A DNA stretch of 64,000 nucleotides from Bacteroidota bacterium (lineage in GTDB: Bacteria; Bacteroidota; Bacteroidia; 2-12-FULL-35-15), in contig JADKIU010000003.1 of NCBI GenBank assembly GCA_016722565.1, positions 186,001-250,000 on the forward strand. The letters run 5' to 3'. The notes under the pieces were generated by a model that was given only the letters and a program-made list of their open reading frames with translations, did not search any database and was not told where the DNA came from. Positions 41,043 through 51,761 of this stretch are shown in pieces. Every line of letters begins with the position of its first letter. The stretch's first letter is position 1. Made by a program: the position numbers and the translations under genes.

Positions 41043-43839
41043 TTATTTAACAATGATCATTTTATTGGTTTTTCGCCTATTGTCGGCTGTTAAGCTATAA
41101 TAATAAACACCCGACTTCAAATTCTTTTTATGGAATACAACTGAATGTTTTCCTTCTTGCAAGTCCGTATTAACCAATGTTTCCATCAATCTGCCATAAG
41201 CATCCCAAATTTGCAAATTCACGTTTGCTTTCGCATTCAGTGTGAATTCAATGGTTGTATTCTCTACAACCGGATTCGGATAATTGGTCAATTGCAAATC
41301 GTTTTTAGATCCTTCAATATCTTTTACGGTTACAATATCATTCACACTTGTAATGTACGTTGAATAAATTCCACTGGCATGTGTTGCTACGGCTACCAAC
41401 CCATCAGAAGGACGAACATCAATCATGTCACAAACTGAATTACCAATCGTGCTCGTTCCTTGTTGCACCCAAACGGTTCCACTTCCTGTTGCTGCACCCG
41501 CTGCAATCAACGTATCTGTTGCGTATAAACCGGTGCTGGTTGCCAACAAATAAACGGTTCCATCAGCCACATGCAAAATACTGGCCCATCGAACAGAAGG
41601 ACTTGAAACAGCTGACGCTTCGAGATTACCACCGACTTTTATCCAACTGGTACCGCCATCTTCTGTATAAAACACACTATATACTCCATAATTCGAAAAA
41701 GTAACCATTACTTTATCTCCATCTAACGGATCAGCTGCTATACAGCTCACATAGGCATTTGGAAATAAAGCAGAGGTAATTGTAGAAGTAATATCCACAG
41801 GAGTTGGTGTTCCCACATTGGCATTGTCTACGCGATAAACTCTCTTCTTGTCGGTTCCATAATACACTCTGTTTGCAGGTGTTTTACAAGCAGTGACAGC
41901 TGTTACAATTGAATTAACTGTTGGAACTGAATCAATAAACTGCACCCAATTCGTTGAAATAGAATCCCAGTTTCCCACCATCGGAATGCCCGATAAATCA
42001 TTGTTCCGCCATAAATATTTTCCACCCGCCAGATACATGATATTGTTGTTGTTGGGATCCAATGTATACGGATTGATAAACTCCGGATTTTTTAAACCAA
42101 TAGGATCGATTCGTGCAAACGATGTAATGTTTCCAACTCCATCCAATGTCGCTTTCATCATCTTCGCATTTTGAATCGAGAAATAATAATTGGTTTGCCC
42201 ATCCGCAATGGCGCAATATGAACCATCACCACCGCGAGGTTGCGACCAAGGAGTTGTTGGTGATGCGGTATTGGTATACCATGTCCCATTGTCTTGTGCT
42301 CCGGCAACAATAATATTGTTTCCAGGCAGTGGCGTGATCAATCGCAAGTGTATAAAACATGGTTGTTAAATATCCATTGTTCAACGATTGCCAAACAACA
42401 GCAGTTGCGGTATCATTGAGTGTCTTAAAAACCCCACCATCATTAGCACTAAACATCACATCTGGATTAGAGGGCAAAAACTCAATCCAATGTTGATCAG
42501 GATGATGATTCGGATAGGAGTTAATTACGGGCAATGCCGAAAACTGTTCGTAACCACCAATAAACGTAGTATTTGTTGAGTCTTGAAAAGCTGTAGTAGA
42601 ACGATATAAGTTTGTTCCGCCAATGTATACCACATTAGAGCTTCCTGGTTTTACACGCACTACCATATCATACGAACCTTGCACATTCCATTTATCAAAC
42701 ATACCACCGGTATTCGGCAAATTCAGCGACAAATCTTGCCACGTTCCACCTGCTCCCGTTCCGTCTCCGGAAACATACGTGTATTTCCACAAGCTATTCC
42801 ACTCCGGTGTTCCTAAATAATTATAGGTCACTTTTCCAAATCCGGGAGTGTTTGCTAAAAAATAAACTTCGTTTTCGTTGTTCGGGTTTATTCCTGAAAC
42901 GATGCGGTTATAAGCCGTAGGAAATCCAACCGGTAAAATATTTACAAAAGCACTGTCGTTTTTTGCACGCCAAATTCCTTTTTGCGAACCATCATCGCTT
43001 TGTGTCGCATAAACAATTCCAGTGGTGGATATCTGAACATCGGTAAAGTACGATCCACCGCCTAACATGGCTGTCCATGTAGTTCCACCATTTATAGTAC
43101 GTTGAATTCCACCATATATGGAAGCATAAACTTCTTCAATCGAATCGTTTGCAGAATTATCGTTAGCAATGTTCCAAACCAATTGCCAGCCAGTTGTAAA
43201 TCCATTTGGATTTCCACCGGCAGTGCTTGCAATAGGTGTCCAGGTTACACCGCCATCTGTTGACTTAAATACACCGTCTCCTAAATAATAAGCACCGCTT
43301 CCACCGCTAGCAGATGCACCGTATGCTTCACCACTTCCATAATACCAAGTATTTGTATGCGTAGCACGTTTATCTTGTGTTAAACACGTTGCATTTTTTA
43401 ATTGGGATAAGGTATTGGATTGCGACCAAGAGGTACCTCCATTTGTTGAAAGCCACATGCCACCGGAACAAGAACCTGCCAACAATCTGTTTTCATTACT
43501 CACATCTACACCAAATGCACGCGTTCTTCCACCCACATTCCAAGGCCCGCGATTCGTCATCGTTAAACTAGCCATGCTTCTATCAGTTTGTAAATCGTTT
43601 GGCAATGTAGCTGCAAATGCCAATTCCAATTGACGAATATTATCTGGAATTTTTCCGGTAGCAGGATCTGCCAATCGGGACATTTCCCACTTCAACCGTT
43701 TGGATGCACCATGCACCATTCCTTCATTCACGGTATCGGAGGTAAATTTGTTTTTTAGAAAATTTCCTCCCGCAGTAATGTATGCAACTGCCGAAATAGA
43801 AAGTGCACTGGCAACAAAGAATGTAAATTTTGATTTCAT
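41043..43839 (-). CDS. Secreted BNR/sortilin-like beta-propeller protein with T9SS domain, frameshifted
   Basis: Together ~930 aa. It starts with MKSKFTFFVASALSISAVAYIT (signal peptide) and has many Asp-box propeller repeats of the sortilin/BNR type (for example WLSTNGGTSWSQ, FKSTDGGVTW, YTEDGGTSW). It ends in a type IX sorting domain beginning YPNPVVENTTIEFTL and closing with KMIIVK. The 42226-43839 frame leaves the real reading near 42335 at ACTGCCTGG. The correct continuation PGNNIIVAGAQDNG is one base out of phase and runs to 41043. This is a single-base indel, likely an assembly error or a recent lesion. The protein would be exported by the Por/T9SS machinery. Confidence 0.85.
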
Positions 43840-43885
43840 CGTGATAGTAGTTTTAATTTCGCACGCGCGAGATTCAAATATAAGA

Positions 43886-44371
43886 CTATTTCAACTTCTT
43901 TTTCATCTCCTCTACAATTTCAAAAGCAGCTGGACAAACATGCGTGTTTTTAAGTGTAAGGTCGAGGATTTGAAAAAAACGCTTGCGGTTGGTATGAGGG
44001 TATTCACGGCAGGCTGTTGGACGATCTTCGTATATCAAACAATAATTTTCATTATCTAAAAACGGACAAGGTGCCACGTTTAAAACATAATCTTTGTCTT
44101 CATCAATGTGTAAATACTTGGCAATAAAATCGGATGGACGCATGCGCAATCGTTTGGCAATACGATCTACATCGCGATCATAAAAAATCGGACTTGTTGT
44201 TTTGCAACAATTGGCGCATTTCAAACAATCAATCCGCTGAAACGCTTCTTCATGTAATTCGTGTACAACATCATCCAAATTTTTAGGCTTCTTCCTTTTC
44301 AGATGCTCAAATAATTTTTGAGATGAAGGCTCCGCTTTTTTTGCTTCTTCTTTTAGTTTTTCTAAATCCAT
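43886..44371 (-). CDS. YkgJ-family cysteine cluster protein
   Basis: 161 aa. CLKCANCCKTTSPIF and CPFLDNENYCLIYEDRPTACREYP supply eight cysteines for the zinc/iron cluster typical of the YkgJ/FliB-like family. Function unknown. Its start overlaps the leading frame of the divergent GDPD gene's upstream region. Confidence 0.88.
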   Translation of the reverse strand: MDLEKLKEEAKKAEPSSQKLFEHLKRKKPKNLDDVVHELHEEAFQRIDCLKCANCCKTTSPIFYDRDVDRIAKRLRMRPSDFIAKYLHIDEDKDYVLNVAPCPFLDNENYCLIYEDRPTACREYPHTNRKRFFQILDLTLKNTHVCPAAFEIVEEMKKKLK

Positions 44372-44403
44372 TTATGCGAATTTACTACTTTCGTCTTTCC
44401 AAA

Positions 44404-45300
44404 ATGAAAAACCAACTCCTCTTTTTCTGCCTCTTGTTTCCTGCCTTTTCTTTTTCACAAGAAAACAAAACCCTTTCCAGCAAACAAACAAAGATTGAAA
44501 TACACGGTCACAGAGGATTTCGTGGACGCTTTCCTGAAAACACACTCATCGCTTTTAAAGAAGCCATCAAGGCCGGAGCGGATTACATTGAACTTGATGT
44601 GATTATCTCCAAAGACTCTCAGGTAGTTGTTTCACATGAACCTTGGTTCAACCCAAAAACGTGTACTGCACCCGATGGCAAAGCAATTACCAAAAGGACA
44701 AAAAACAATCTGCATCAGTTAAATTATGCCGAAATAAAAAAATACGACTGTGGAAAAAGAGGAAATAAAAAATTTCCGCAACAATTAAAAACAGAGGTCT
44801 TCAAGCCGCTATTAAGTGAAGTGATTGAAGAAATGGAAAAATACACGCAGGAGAATAATCTTCCTCCAATTTATTACAATATTGAAATAAAAAACAATTC
44901 AATGGGTGACCGAAAGTATCATTATTCAACAAAAACAACCGTCGCTTTAATTAACGATGTATTAAAGAAGTATGCGGTCAACGACCGTATACTAATTCAA
45001 AGTTTTGATGTTCGATGCCTAAAAGAAATACATACACTAAACCCCGAGCTAAAAACCGGTTTATTAATTGCCAACCTCCGATCCGTAAAACACAACATTC
45101 GAAAACTCCACTTCACTCCAGCCTATTATAATCCGGCTTTAAAAATCTGCAAAAAAAAGACCATCCGTCAGGCGCATCAATCCGGATGCAAAGTGGTGGT
45201 ATGGACAGTAAATTCGCAAAAGGAGATGGTCAAATTTAGAGACTTAGGTGTTGATGGAATTATCACAGATTACCCCAACTTTGCCACAATTCTAAAGTAA
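44404..45300 (+). CDS. Glycerophosphodiester phosphodiesterase
   Basis: 298 aa from MKNQLLFFCLLFPAFSFSQ (signal peptide). An upstream ATG at 44323 lies inside the divergent ykgJ-like gene and is not favoured. Catalytic motifs are HGHRGFRGRFPENTLIAF, DYIELDV and VVSHEP. The barrel ends with WTVNSQKEMVKFRDLGVDGIITDYP. It hydrolyses glycerophosphodiesters to glycerol-3-phosphate and an alcohol in the periplasm. Confidence 0.9.
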   Translation: MKNQLLFFCLLFPAFSFSQENKTLSSKQTKIEIHGHRGFRGRFPENTLIAFKEAIKAGADYIELDVIISKDSQVVVSHEPWFNPKTCTAPDGKAITKRTKNNLHQLNYAEIKKYDCGKRGNKKFPQQLKTEVFKPLLSEVIEEMEKYTQENNLPPIYYNIEIKNNSMGDRKYHYSTKTTVALINDVLKKYAVNDRILIQSFDVRCLKEIHTLNPELKTGLLIANLRSVKHNIRKLHFTPAYYNPALKICKKKTIRQAHQSGCKVVVWTVNSQKEMVKFRDLGVDGIITDYPNFATILK

Positions 45301-45383
45301 TTACTTAGCAGCAAAACCAAAAGTGCGCTATTATAGCCCTACAGCGTCCATCAAAAGCAAAGAAGAAGTAAAACCCATTTTTT

Positions 45384-45414
45384 TTTGTCAGTTAGCAATA
45401 TTTTATTACTTTCG
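45384..45414 (+). promoter_or_regulatory. Promoter of pntAB
   Basis: TTTG (45384-45387), exactly 19 nt, then TACTTTCG (45407-45414) gives a near-consensus Bacteroidota promoter. The predicted start is about 45 nt before the pntA ATG at 45467. Confidence 0.65.
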
Positions 45415-45466
45415 GGACTATAAAATTTGTTCAAAAAAAAACAAATACACTTAACATTGTTCAATT

Positions 45467-47011
45467 ATGAAGGTAGGAATTCCATCGGAAATTTTTCCAA
45501 ATGAATTAAGAGTTGCGGCTACTCCCAAAACCGTAAAACGACTTCAAAAACAAGGGTTTGAAGTTTACATTCAGAAAGGTGCAGGAACCAAAGCCAATTT
45601 TTCAGATAAAGAGTTTGAAGAAGCAGGAGCAAAAATAGTAGCAACTGCCGCTGACATTTATGGAAGCTCTGACATTGTTTTAAAGGTGAAGGAACCTTCC
45701 ATGGAAGAAGTAGATATGATGAGAGAAGGTTTGGTAACGCTAAGTTACTTATGGCCTGCTCAAAATCAGCCCTTACTCCAAAAATTAGCAGATAAAAAAG
45801 TGAATGCCATTGCAATGGATGCGATTCCACGTATTTCCAGAGCACAAAAAATGGATGTATTGTCGTCCATGGCAAACATTGCAGGATATAGAGCCGTAAT
45901 TGAAGGTTCATTTCATTTCGGAAGATTTTTAAATGGACAAATTACAGCAGCAGGAAAAGTAGAACCTGCTAAAGTATTGGTGATTGGTGCCGGTGTTGCC
46001 GGTTTAGCTTCTATCGGAGCAGCCAATTCATTAGGTGCAATTGTCCGTGCATTTGATACACGTAAAGAAGTTGCTGAACAAATCGAATCGATGGGCGCAA
46101 CATTCTTAACAGTGGAAATTGAAGAAGACGGAGCAACATCTTCCGGTTACTCAAAAGAAATGAGTCCTGCTTTTATTGAGGCAGAGATGAAATTATTTTT
46201 AGAACAAGCGAAAGAAGTTGATATCGTAATTACTACTGCACAAATTCCAGGAAGACCAGCTCCGAAATTATGGATGGATTATCACGTAGCTGCCATGAAA
46301 CCAGGTTCGGTGATTATGGATTTAGCTGCATCAACTGGTGGTAACTGTGCTCTTACAAAAAACGGAGAAGTTTATACGACTGATAATGGAGTTACCATGG
46401 TTGGTAAATTAAATCAACTTCCTACACAAGCATCACAACTATACGGAAACAACTTATGTCATTTATTAGATGACATGGGGAAAGCAGAAAAATGGAAAAT
46501 TGATATGGAAGATGCTGTTGTGTCAAGAGCAATGGTTACCTACAATGGTAAAATCAACTGGCCTCCTGCTCCACTTCCAGTTAGTCCGACCGCTGGTGGA
46601 AAACCAAAAGTTGTTCCACCTACAGAAGCAGAAACAAAAGCAACAAATGAAGCAGCGGCAAAAAAAGCAACCACTTCAATGGTTATTACATTGGCAGTAG
46701 TTGGCGGCTTGTTGTTCTTGGTTGGGAAGTTTGCACCAAGTGAATTCATTCAACATTTCACGGTATTCGTTTTATCAATCTTTGTTGGCTGGCAGTTGAT
46801 CACCAATGTTGCACATGCATTACATACACCGTTAATGGCGGTAACGAATGCGATTAGTGGAATCATCGTTGTTGGTGGTTTATTACAAACAACAGGTGAC
46901 ATCAAAAATCCAGTTACGATAATAGCCGTTGTAGCTATTTTGATTGCCAGCATTAATATTGTTGGTGGATTCTTCGTAACGCACCGTATGTTGAAAATGT
47001 TTAAAAAATAA
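45467..47011 (+). CDS. pntA: NAD(P) transhydrogenase alpha subunit
   Basis: 514 aa. The N-terminal NAD-binding part starts KVGIPSEIFPNELRVAATPKTV, and the Rossmann motif is VIGAGVAGLASIGAANSLGA (~170-190). A linker (about 365-405) leads to four membrane helices, the alpha-2 part fused in one chain as in E. coli. With PntB it couples hydride transfer between NADH and NADP to proton flow, supplying NADPH. pntB follows after 67 nt. Confidence 0.94.
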   Translation: MKVGIPSEIFPNELRVAATPKTVKRLQKQGFEVYIQKGAGTKANFSDKEFEEAGAKIVATAADIYGSSDIVLKVKEPSMEEVDMMREGLVTLSYLWPAQNQPLLQKLADKKVNAIAMDAIPRISRAQKMDVLSSMANIAGYRAVIEGSFHFGRFLNGQITAAGKVEPAKVLVIGAGVAGLASIGAANSLGAIVRAFDTRKEVAEQIESMGATFLTVEIEEDGATSSGYSKEMSPAFIEAEMKLFLEQAKEVDIVITTAQIPGRPAPKLWMDYHVAAMKPGSVIMDLAASTGGNCALTKNGEVYTTDNGVTMVGKLNQLPTQASQLYGNNLCHLLDDMGKAEKWKIDMEDAVVSRAMVTYNGKINWPPAPLPVSPTAGGKPKVVPPTEAETKATNEAAAKKATTSMVITLAVVGGLLFLVGKFAPSEFIQHFTVFVLSIFVGWQLITNVAHALHTPLMAVTNAISGIIVVGGLLQTTGDIKNPVTIIAVVAILIASINIVGGFFVTHRMLKMFKK

Positions 47012-47078
47012 TACTCCTTCATAAAAGCTTGAAGGTTATATCCAACGACAAGCAAAAGTGAAATAAAAGAAAAAAATT

Positions 47079-48485
47079 ATGATTGAAATAGCAAAAGAAA
47101 TTCAAACAGCAGCATATTTATTTGCAAGTATCCTGTTCATTTTAAGTTTAGGCGGATTAGCCTCTCAAGAATCTGCAAAACGTGGAGTTATCTACGGAAT
47201 TGTAGGGATGATTGTAGCAATCATCGCAACCGTATTAGGTCAGGGTGTTGAGGGGCATGTTTATATTATTGGAGCGATTGCAGTTGCTTCCTTAATTGGT
47301 ATCATGGTGGCTCGTAAAGTAGAAATGACTTCCATGCCTCAACTGGTTGCCATCCTGCATAGTTTTGTGGGATTAGCTGCAGTATTGGTTGGTTTCGGTT
47401 CGTACCTAGATCCTGAAACACAAGCATTAACAGGTGCATCGCACATGATTCATTTGGTGGAAGTATTTATTGGAATTTTCATTGGTGCAATCACGTTCAC
47501 AGGTTCAATTGTTGCTTGGGGAAAATTAGATGGAAAGATTCCTTCTAAGCCTTGGGCATTTAAGGGGCTTCAAATGATGAACATCATTTTAATGATTGCA
47601 TGTACTGTTTTAGGAGTATTATTCTGTAACGCACATGGAACAGAAGGAATGCTTCCATTATTAATCATGACAGCCATTGCATCGTTCATTGGAATTGTAT
47701 TGGTGATGGCAATTGGTGGTGGAGATATGCCGGTAGTTGTTTCTATGTTGAACTCTTATTCCGGCTGGGCAGCATCTGCCGCTGGATTTATGCTAGGAAA
47801 CGATTTATTAATTGTAACGGGTGCACTTGTTGGAAGCTCCGGAGCAATTCTTTCAATGCATATGTGTCACGCCATGAACCGTTCTTTCTTCGCAGTAATT
47901 TTTGCGAATGCAACGGCATCTTCATCTCAAGGTGGTGAGAAAAAAGCAATTGAAGGTGAAGTAACATCCTTGAATCACGAAGAAGTTGCTACCTTATTAA
48001 AAGAAGCAAAATCAGTTGTGATTGTTCCCGGTTATGGAATGGCAGTAGCAAAAGCACAATATCCTATTTACGAAATGGTTCAAACCTTGCGCAAAGCAGG
48101 AAAAAATGTTCGTTTCGCGATTCACCCTGTTGCCGGTCGTTTACCAGGTCACATGAACGTATTGTTAGCGGAAGCAAATGTTCCTTACGATATTGTTTTG
48201 GAAATGGATGAGATTAATGAAGATATGCCGGAAACAGATGTGGTAATGGTAATTGGCGCAAACGATGTGGTTAATCCAAGTGCACAAGATGATCCTGCAA
48301 GCTCTATTTACGGAATGCCGGTAATTGAAGTTTGGAAAGCAGAAAAAGTAATTATTATGAAACGTTCGATGTCGGCTGGATATTCCGGTGAAGACAATCC
48401 TTTGTTCTACAAACCAAATTCAGAAATGCTTTATGGTGATGCCAAAGTGAGTGTAGAGAAGTTGTTGGGATTCCTTAAAGGATAA
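47079..48485 (+). CDS. pntB: NAD(P) transhydrogenase beta subunit
   Basis: 468 aa. Eight or nine membrane helices (1-~275) precede the NADP-binding domain III, with VVIVPGYGMAVAKAQYPIYEM (~308-328), FAIHPVAGRLPGHMNVLLAEANVPYD and GANDVVNPSAQDDPASSIYGMPVIEVW. All are diagnostic PntB segments. It partners PntA. Confidence 0.95.
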   Translation: MIEIAKEIQTAAYLFASILFILSLGGLASQESAKRGVIYGIVGMIVAIIATVLGQGVEGHVYIIGAIAVASLIGIMVARKVEMTSMPQLVAILHSFVGLAAVLVGFGSYLDPETQALTGASHMIHLVEVFIGIFIGAITFTGSIVAWGKLDGKIPSKPWAFKGLQMMNIILMIACTVLGVLFCNAHGTEGMLPLLIMTAIASFIGIVLVMAIGGGDMPVVVSMLNSYSGWAASAAGFMLGNDLLIVTGALVGSSGAILSMHMCHAMNRSFFAVIFANATASSSQGGEKKAIEGEVTSLNHEEVATLLKEAKSVVIVPGYGMAVAKAQYPIYEMVQTLRKAGKNVRFAIHPVAGRLPGHMNVLLAEANVPYDIVLEMDEINEDMPETDVVMVIGANDVVNPSAQDDPASSIYGMPVIEVWKAEKVIIMKRSMSAGYSGEDNPLFYKPNSEMLYGDAKVSVEKLLGFLKG

Positions 48486-48505
48486 TTGAAAATACAAAAT
48501 AGTTA

Positions 48506-48537
48506 AACGTCCAGTCTAAAAATGCTGGACGTTTTTT
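48506..48537 (+). terminator. Terminator after pntB
   Basis: ACGTCCAG/CTGGACGT (8 bp, 10-nt loop) is followed by seven to eight T, 20 nt past the pntB stop. Confidence 0.88.
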
Positions 48538-48557
48538 TATTGATTATATTTGAATGA

Positions 48558-49088
48558 ATGAATAAATGGATTTTATATTGTATCGTTTGGACAACCCTCT
48601 CCAACTTTTCAGCATGTGCAAATCAAGAAAAGTCTGATTTAAAGAATATAATTTCCGGCAATGAAGTATTAACTTCAACAGACAGCTTAGCTCAGTTAAC
48701 TAAAATCTATTCTCAAGCGATTGCAGACTTCATCAAAGACGCCAACAAAAAAAACAAAACAAAATTTGACACCTTGTACTTTGGAAATCGAAAAAACGGA
48801 CAGCCTGATGATTTTCCAAATATAAAACTACCTGAGACAATAGCACACACACATATAAGACTTATTTCACCGGAAGAAGGAACAATAAAGCAAAATGAAC
48901 TCAAGTCGCGTATTTATATAAACCTGATGGGGTGGGTAGAAAAAGAAAGTGCTGAATTTATTTTTTATATTTTCTCAAATGGTTTTGAACATCAATACAA
49001 CTATACGATAAATTATAAATATAATACTCAACGAAAAGAATTTGAATTAACGAATCTACAATTTGAAGTAGCCAATAAAAAGAAATAA
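48558..49088 (+). CDS. Lipoprotein of unknown function
   Basis: 176 aa with a signal sequence and likely lipobox (FSAC, residues 17-20). The rest is soluble and beta-rich at the C-terminus. No family is recognised. A TATATTTG box at 48545-48552 immediately precedes the gene, which would give an almost leaderless mRNA. Confidence 0.7.
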   Translation: MNKWILYCIVWTTLSNFSACANQEKSDLKNIISGNEVLTSTDSLAQLTKIYSQAIADFIKDANKKNKTKFDTLYFGNRKNGQPDDFPNIKLPETIAHTHIRLISPEEGTIKQNELKSRIYINLMGWVEKESAEFIFYIFSNGFEHQYNYTINYKYNTQRKEFELTNLQFEVANKKK

Positions 49089-49099
49089 AAACAACTACA

Positions 49100-49492
49100 G
49101 TGAACAAAGACATCCTTACCTACAACAAATCACAAACAGCAGCAGACAAAAAGATCTGCGATACCTTGGCTGCAATTATAGAAGAAAATCTAACCAAATC
49201 GGAAAACAAAGTATGGCATGGACATCCTGTTTGGTTTTTAGATGGCAACCCAATTGTGGGCTACAGCAAACAAAAAGCAGGCTGGCGGTTGATGTTTTGG
49301 AGCGGGGCCGATTTTGAAGAAGATCAACTAGATGTTGTTGGTGGAAAATTTAAAGATGCTTCTATCTTTTATAATTCCGTTGAAGAAATCAATGCAAAAG
49401 ATTTGAAACGTTGGTTGAAAAAATCAAAAACAATTCAATGGGATTATAAAAACATTGTGAAACGCAAAGGCGTTTTGGAAAGATTGAAATAA
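49100..49492 (+). CDS. DUF1801 (YdhG-like) protein
   Basis: 130 aa starting at GTG. ENKVWHGHPVWFLDGNPIVGYSKQKAGWRLMFWSGADF is the DUF1801 core. The family adopts a frataxin-like fold of unclear role and often sits with DinB and SRPBCC genes, as here. Confidence 0.82.
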   Translation: MNKDILTYNKSQTAADKKICDTLAAIIEENLTKSENKVWHGHPVWFLDGNPIVGYSKQKAGWRLMFWSGADFEEDQLDVVGGKFKDASIFYNSVEEINAKDLKRWLKKSKTIQWDYKNIVKRKGVLERLK

Positions 49493-49514
49493 TCATTGAA
49501 AAAGTATATCTAAC

Positions 49515-49994
49515 ATGAAAAATACAACTCAAATAGCTCATCGGTTTCGAGAAGTAATTTTAAATGGAACTTGGATTGCAAACACGAATTTTAAAGATCA
49601 ATTATCAGGACTAAACTGGGAAATTGCCACTACTCCATTCAAATCCTTCAATACAATTGCCACTTTAGCGCAACACATCCATTATTATGTAAATGGAATA
49701 AACAAAGTGTTTAAAGGTGGTACGTTGGATATAAAAGACAAATACAGTTTTGACTTTGCTCCTATTCAATCTCAACGGGAATGGGAATCATTTTTAGATA
49801 AATTCTGGAAGGACTCCGAAGAATTTGCTTCTTTGATTGAAGAAATGCCTGAAGAAAAGTTAAAACAAGTCTTTATTGATGAGAAATACGGAACCTATCA
49901 ACGCAACATCGATGCATTAATTGAGCATGGTTATTACCACTTAGGTCAAATCGTTTTGATTAAAAAAATTATTACCGACTCGACTAAACATTAA
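49515..49994 (+). CDS. DinB-like protein
   Basis: 159 aa, a four-helix DinB-superfamily pattern. The metal-binding histidines can be placed in TLAQHIHYYV (~50-60) and EHGYYHLGQIV (~136-146). Such proteins are often thiol-S-transferases or stress proteins. Substrate unknown. Confidence 0.82.
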   Translation: MKNTTQIAHRFREVILNGTWIANTNFKDQLSGLNWEIATTPFKSFNTIATLAQHIHYYVNGINKVFKGGTLDIKDKYSFDFAPIQSQREWESFLDKFWKDSEEFASLIEEMPEEKLKQVFIDEKYGTYQRNIDALIEHGYYHLGQIVLIKKIITDSTKH

Positions 49995-50011
49995 CTAACA
50001 ACAATTTTGAA

Positions 50012-50467
50012 ATGAGTACTTCTATCCCAACCACCCCTTACACAATCACTTCCACTCGAACTATTGCAGAACCCATTCAAAAAGTCTTTCGAGCATGGAC
50101 AGAACCTACGCATTTAAAAAATTGGTGGGGACCCAACGACTTTACGAATACCTTTCATGAATTTGATTTACGCCCGGGTGGGAAATGGAAACTCACCATG
50201 CATGGCCCGGAAAAAGGTAATTATGAAAACGAAGCTGAATTTATTACCATCGAAAAGCCAACGCTCATTTATTGGAAACGACATTCACAACCGCTCTTCA
50301 AGGTGCTTGCTACATTTGAAGAAATTAGTCCAAAGGAAACAAAAATTGTTTTTAAGATGATTTTTGATGCACCAAAAGATTATGAAACCATTCAAAAATT
50401 TGCTCCGGAGAAAAACGAAGAAAATTTTGATCGATTGGAAGCGGAGTTGAAAAGGATGAAGGATTAA
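50012..50467 (+). CDS. SRPBCC (AHSA1-like) protein
   Basis: 151 aa with the AHSA1/START-like pattern: TRTIAEPIQKVFRAWTEPTHLKNWWGP, FDLRPGGKWKLTMHG and IYWKRHSQPLF. It has a hydrophobic ligand-binding cup and no known enzyme activity. It ends the 49.1-50.5 kb run of small genes and is followed by a strong terminator. Confidence 0.87.
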   Translation: MSTSIPTTPYTITSTRTIAEPIQKVFRAWTEPTHLKNWWGPNDFTNTFHEFDLRPGGKWKLTMHGPEKGNYENEAEFITIEKPTLIYWKRHSQPLFKVLATFEEISPKETKIVFKMIFDAPKDYETIQKFAPEKNEENFDRLEAELKRMKD

Positions 50468-50505
50468 AAATTTACCTTCTCTTTAAATCAATTTTATTTT
50501 AAAAT

Positions 50506-50550
50506 AATACCCCAATGAAACGATTGCCACAAGCGATTCATTGGGGTATT
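50506..50550. terminator. Strong hairpin between convergent genes
   Basis: AATACCCCAATGAA pairs perfectly with TTCATTGGGGTATT (14 bp, 17-nt loop). It can serve both the rightward SRPBCC gene and the leftward T9SS gene. Confidence 0.8.
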
Positions 50551-50558
50551 TGAAAATG

Positions 50559-51758
50559 TTAATTTGTTTTTGAAATTCGCACAACACTTGTATTTACCCC
50601 ATCACTAAAAGAAAGTAAATAAATACCATTTTTGTATGATGAAAGATCAATATCTGTTTTGCTACTTGTAATATTCAGCTGTTGCATTAATTGTCCAACC
50701 GAATTGTACAATACAAGTTTGTAGTTTGTATTGGTCGCATCAAAATTATCAATTGCGATAGTGGTTAAGCCATTTGTTGGGTTAGGAGATACAGAAATAC
50801 TGCGAGTAATCTCAACAATAGTCAAATCGTTTTTTTTCAGGTCTTTGTCTTTCAGTTGTTCGTCTTTTGAGATACGTTCATCCTTAACAAATGTGTGTAT
50901 TGCTGACCGGAAACAGCCCACACTATCATCAGGCAAGCAAGTACACGGTGCTATATGTGCCAAAAAAATAGGTGTAGCTAAAAAACCTGGTCCCAGATCA
51001 ATGTATCTTCCTGCTTTAAATTCAACGTTAGAAAATCCTGCGGTTGATACATTTCCAATAGTTTTTATTGAGATGTCTCTCGAAGTATACCAGTCAGAAA
51101 TTGGATTCGCAGTAGTGTACGTTGCATAATCTTCACATTCACGTTTTATTGTAAAACATTCTGTTACAGAAACCCCACATGCAGGAATAGTAACTTTTAA
51201 ACAAATTTCACCACCGGATGCGTTATCAGCACTAAAAACACCTGTGCTATTGCCACCATCAAAACCAAAACACTCTGGATATGTCCATGTATAAATAACA
51301 TCTTCTCCTGCTTCTCCACCTTGATCAGGAGTTACTATTGTTAAAACAGAATCATTATTACATCCAAGTATAATATTTGAAAAACTAAATAGCGGTTGTT
51401 GAATGGCTAATATAGTTACTTCTATACTATCTGTTTTATTTATTGTAACGGGATTATCCGATGAATCAAGAAACGAACAATTATACTTCACTTTTACCTC
51501 GCCAAGAGTGGTCGCATCAAGACTTGGGTCCCATGAAATTGTTACTCCAGAGCCTATCGACAAAGAAACAAGCGAACCAGGAGCATTTATAGTGGGTGTC
51601 CATATTACATCCGCAATTCCTTCACCACATCCTGCGTCAGACAAAGTATAGAGTTTTATATCACCTTCACAAACAGTCGTATCTCCGTTAATAACCTGAG
51701 CAGATGAGTTATTCCATAAAATATTTATGAGAATAACCAAAATAATATACCTTCCCAT
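50559..51758 (-). CDS. Secreted T9SS protein with PKD-like and coat-hanger domains
   Basis: 399 aa with a signal peptide (MGRYIILVILINILWNNSSAQ). A PKD-like segment (INGDTTVCEGDIKLYTL...VIWTP, ~22-110) comes first, then a second Ig-like domain with CFTIKREC. The part SDWYTSRDISIKTIGNVSTAGFSNVEFKAGRYIDLGPGFLA (~225-265) resembles the short beta-stack found in Bacteroidota surface proteins. The type IX sorting domain starts SPNPTNGLTTIAI and ends VRISKTN. This domain is nearly identical to those of the two large genes to the right. The gene starts 3 nt after the previous stop on this strand, so it is an operon partner of the 51762-52749 gene. Confidence 0.83.
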   Translation of the reverse strand: MGRYIILVILINILWNNSSAQVINGDTTVCEGDIKLYTLSDAGCGEGIADVIWTPTINAPGSLVSLSIGSGVTISWDPSLDATTLGEVKVKYNCSFLDSSDNPVTINKTDSIEVTILAIQQPLFSFSNIILGCNNDSVLTIVTPDQGGEAGEDVIYTWTYPECFGFDGGNSTGVFSADNASGGEICLKVTIPACGVSVTECFTIKRECEDYATYTTANPISDWYTSRDISIKTIGNVSTAGFSNVEFKAGRYIDLGPGFLATPIFLAHIAPCTCLPDDSVGCFRSAIHTFVKDERISKDEQLKDKDLKKNDLTIVEITRSISVSPNPTNGLTTIAIDNFDATNTNYKLVLYNSVGQLMQQLNITSSKTDIDLSSYKNGIYLLSFSDGVNTSVVRISKTN

Positions 51759-51761
51759 AAC

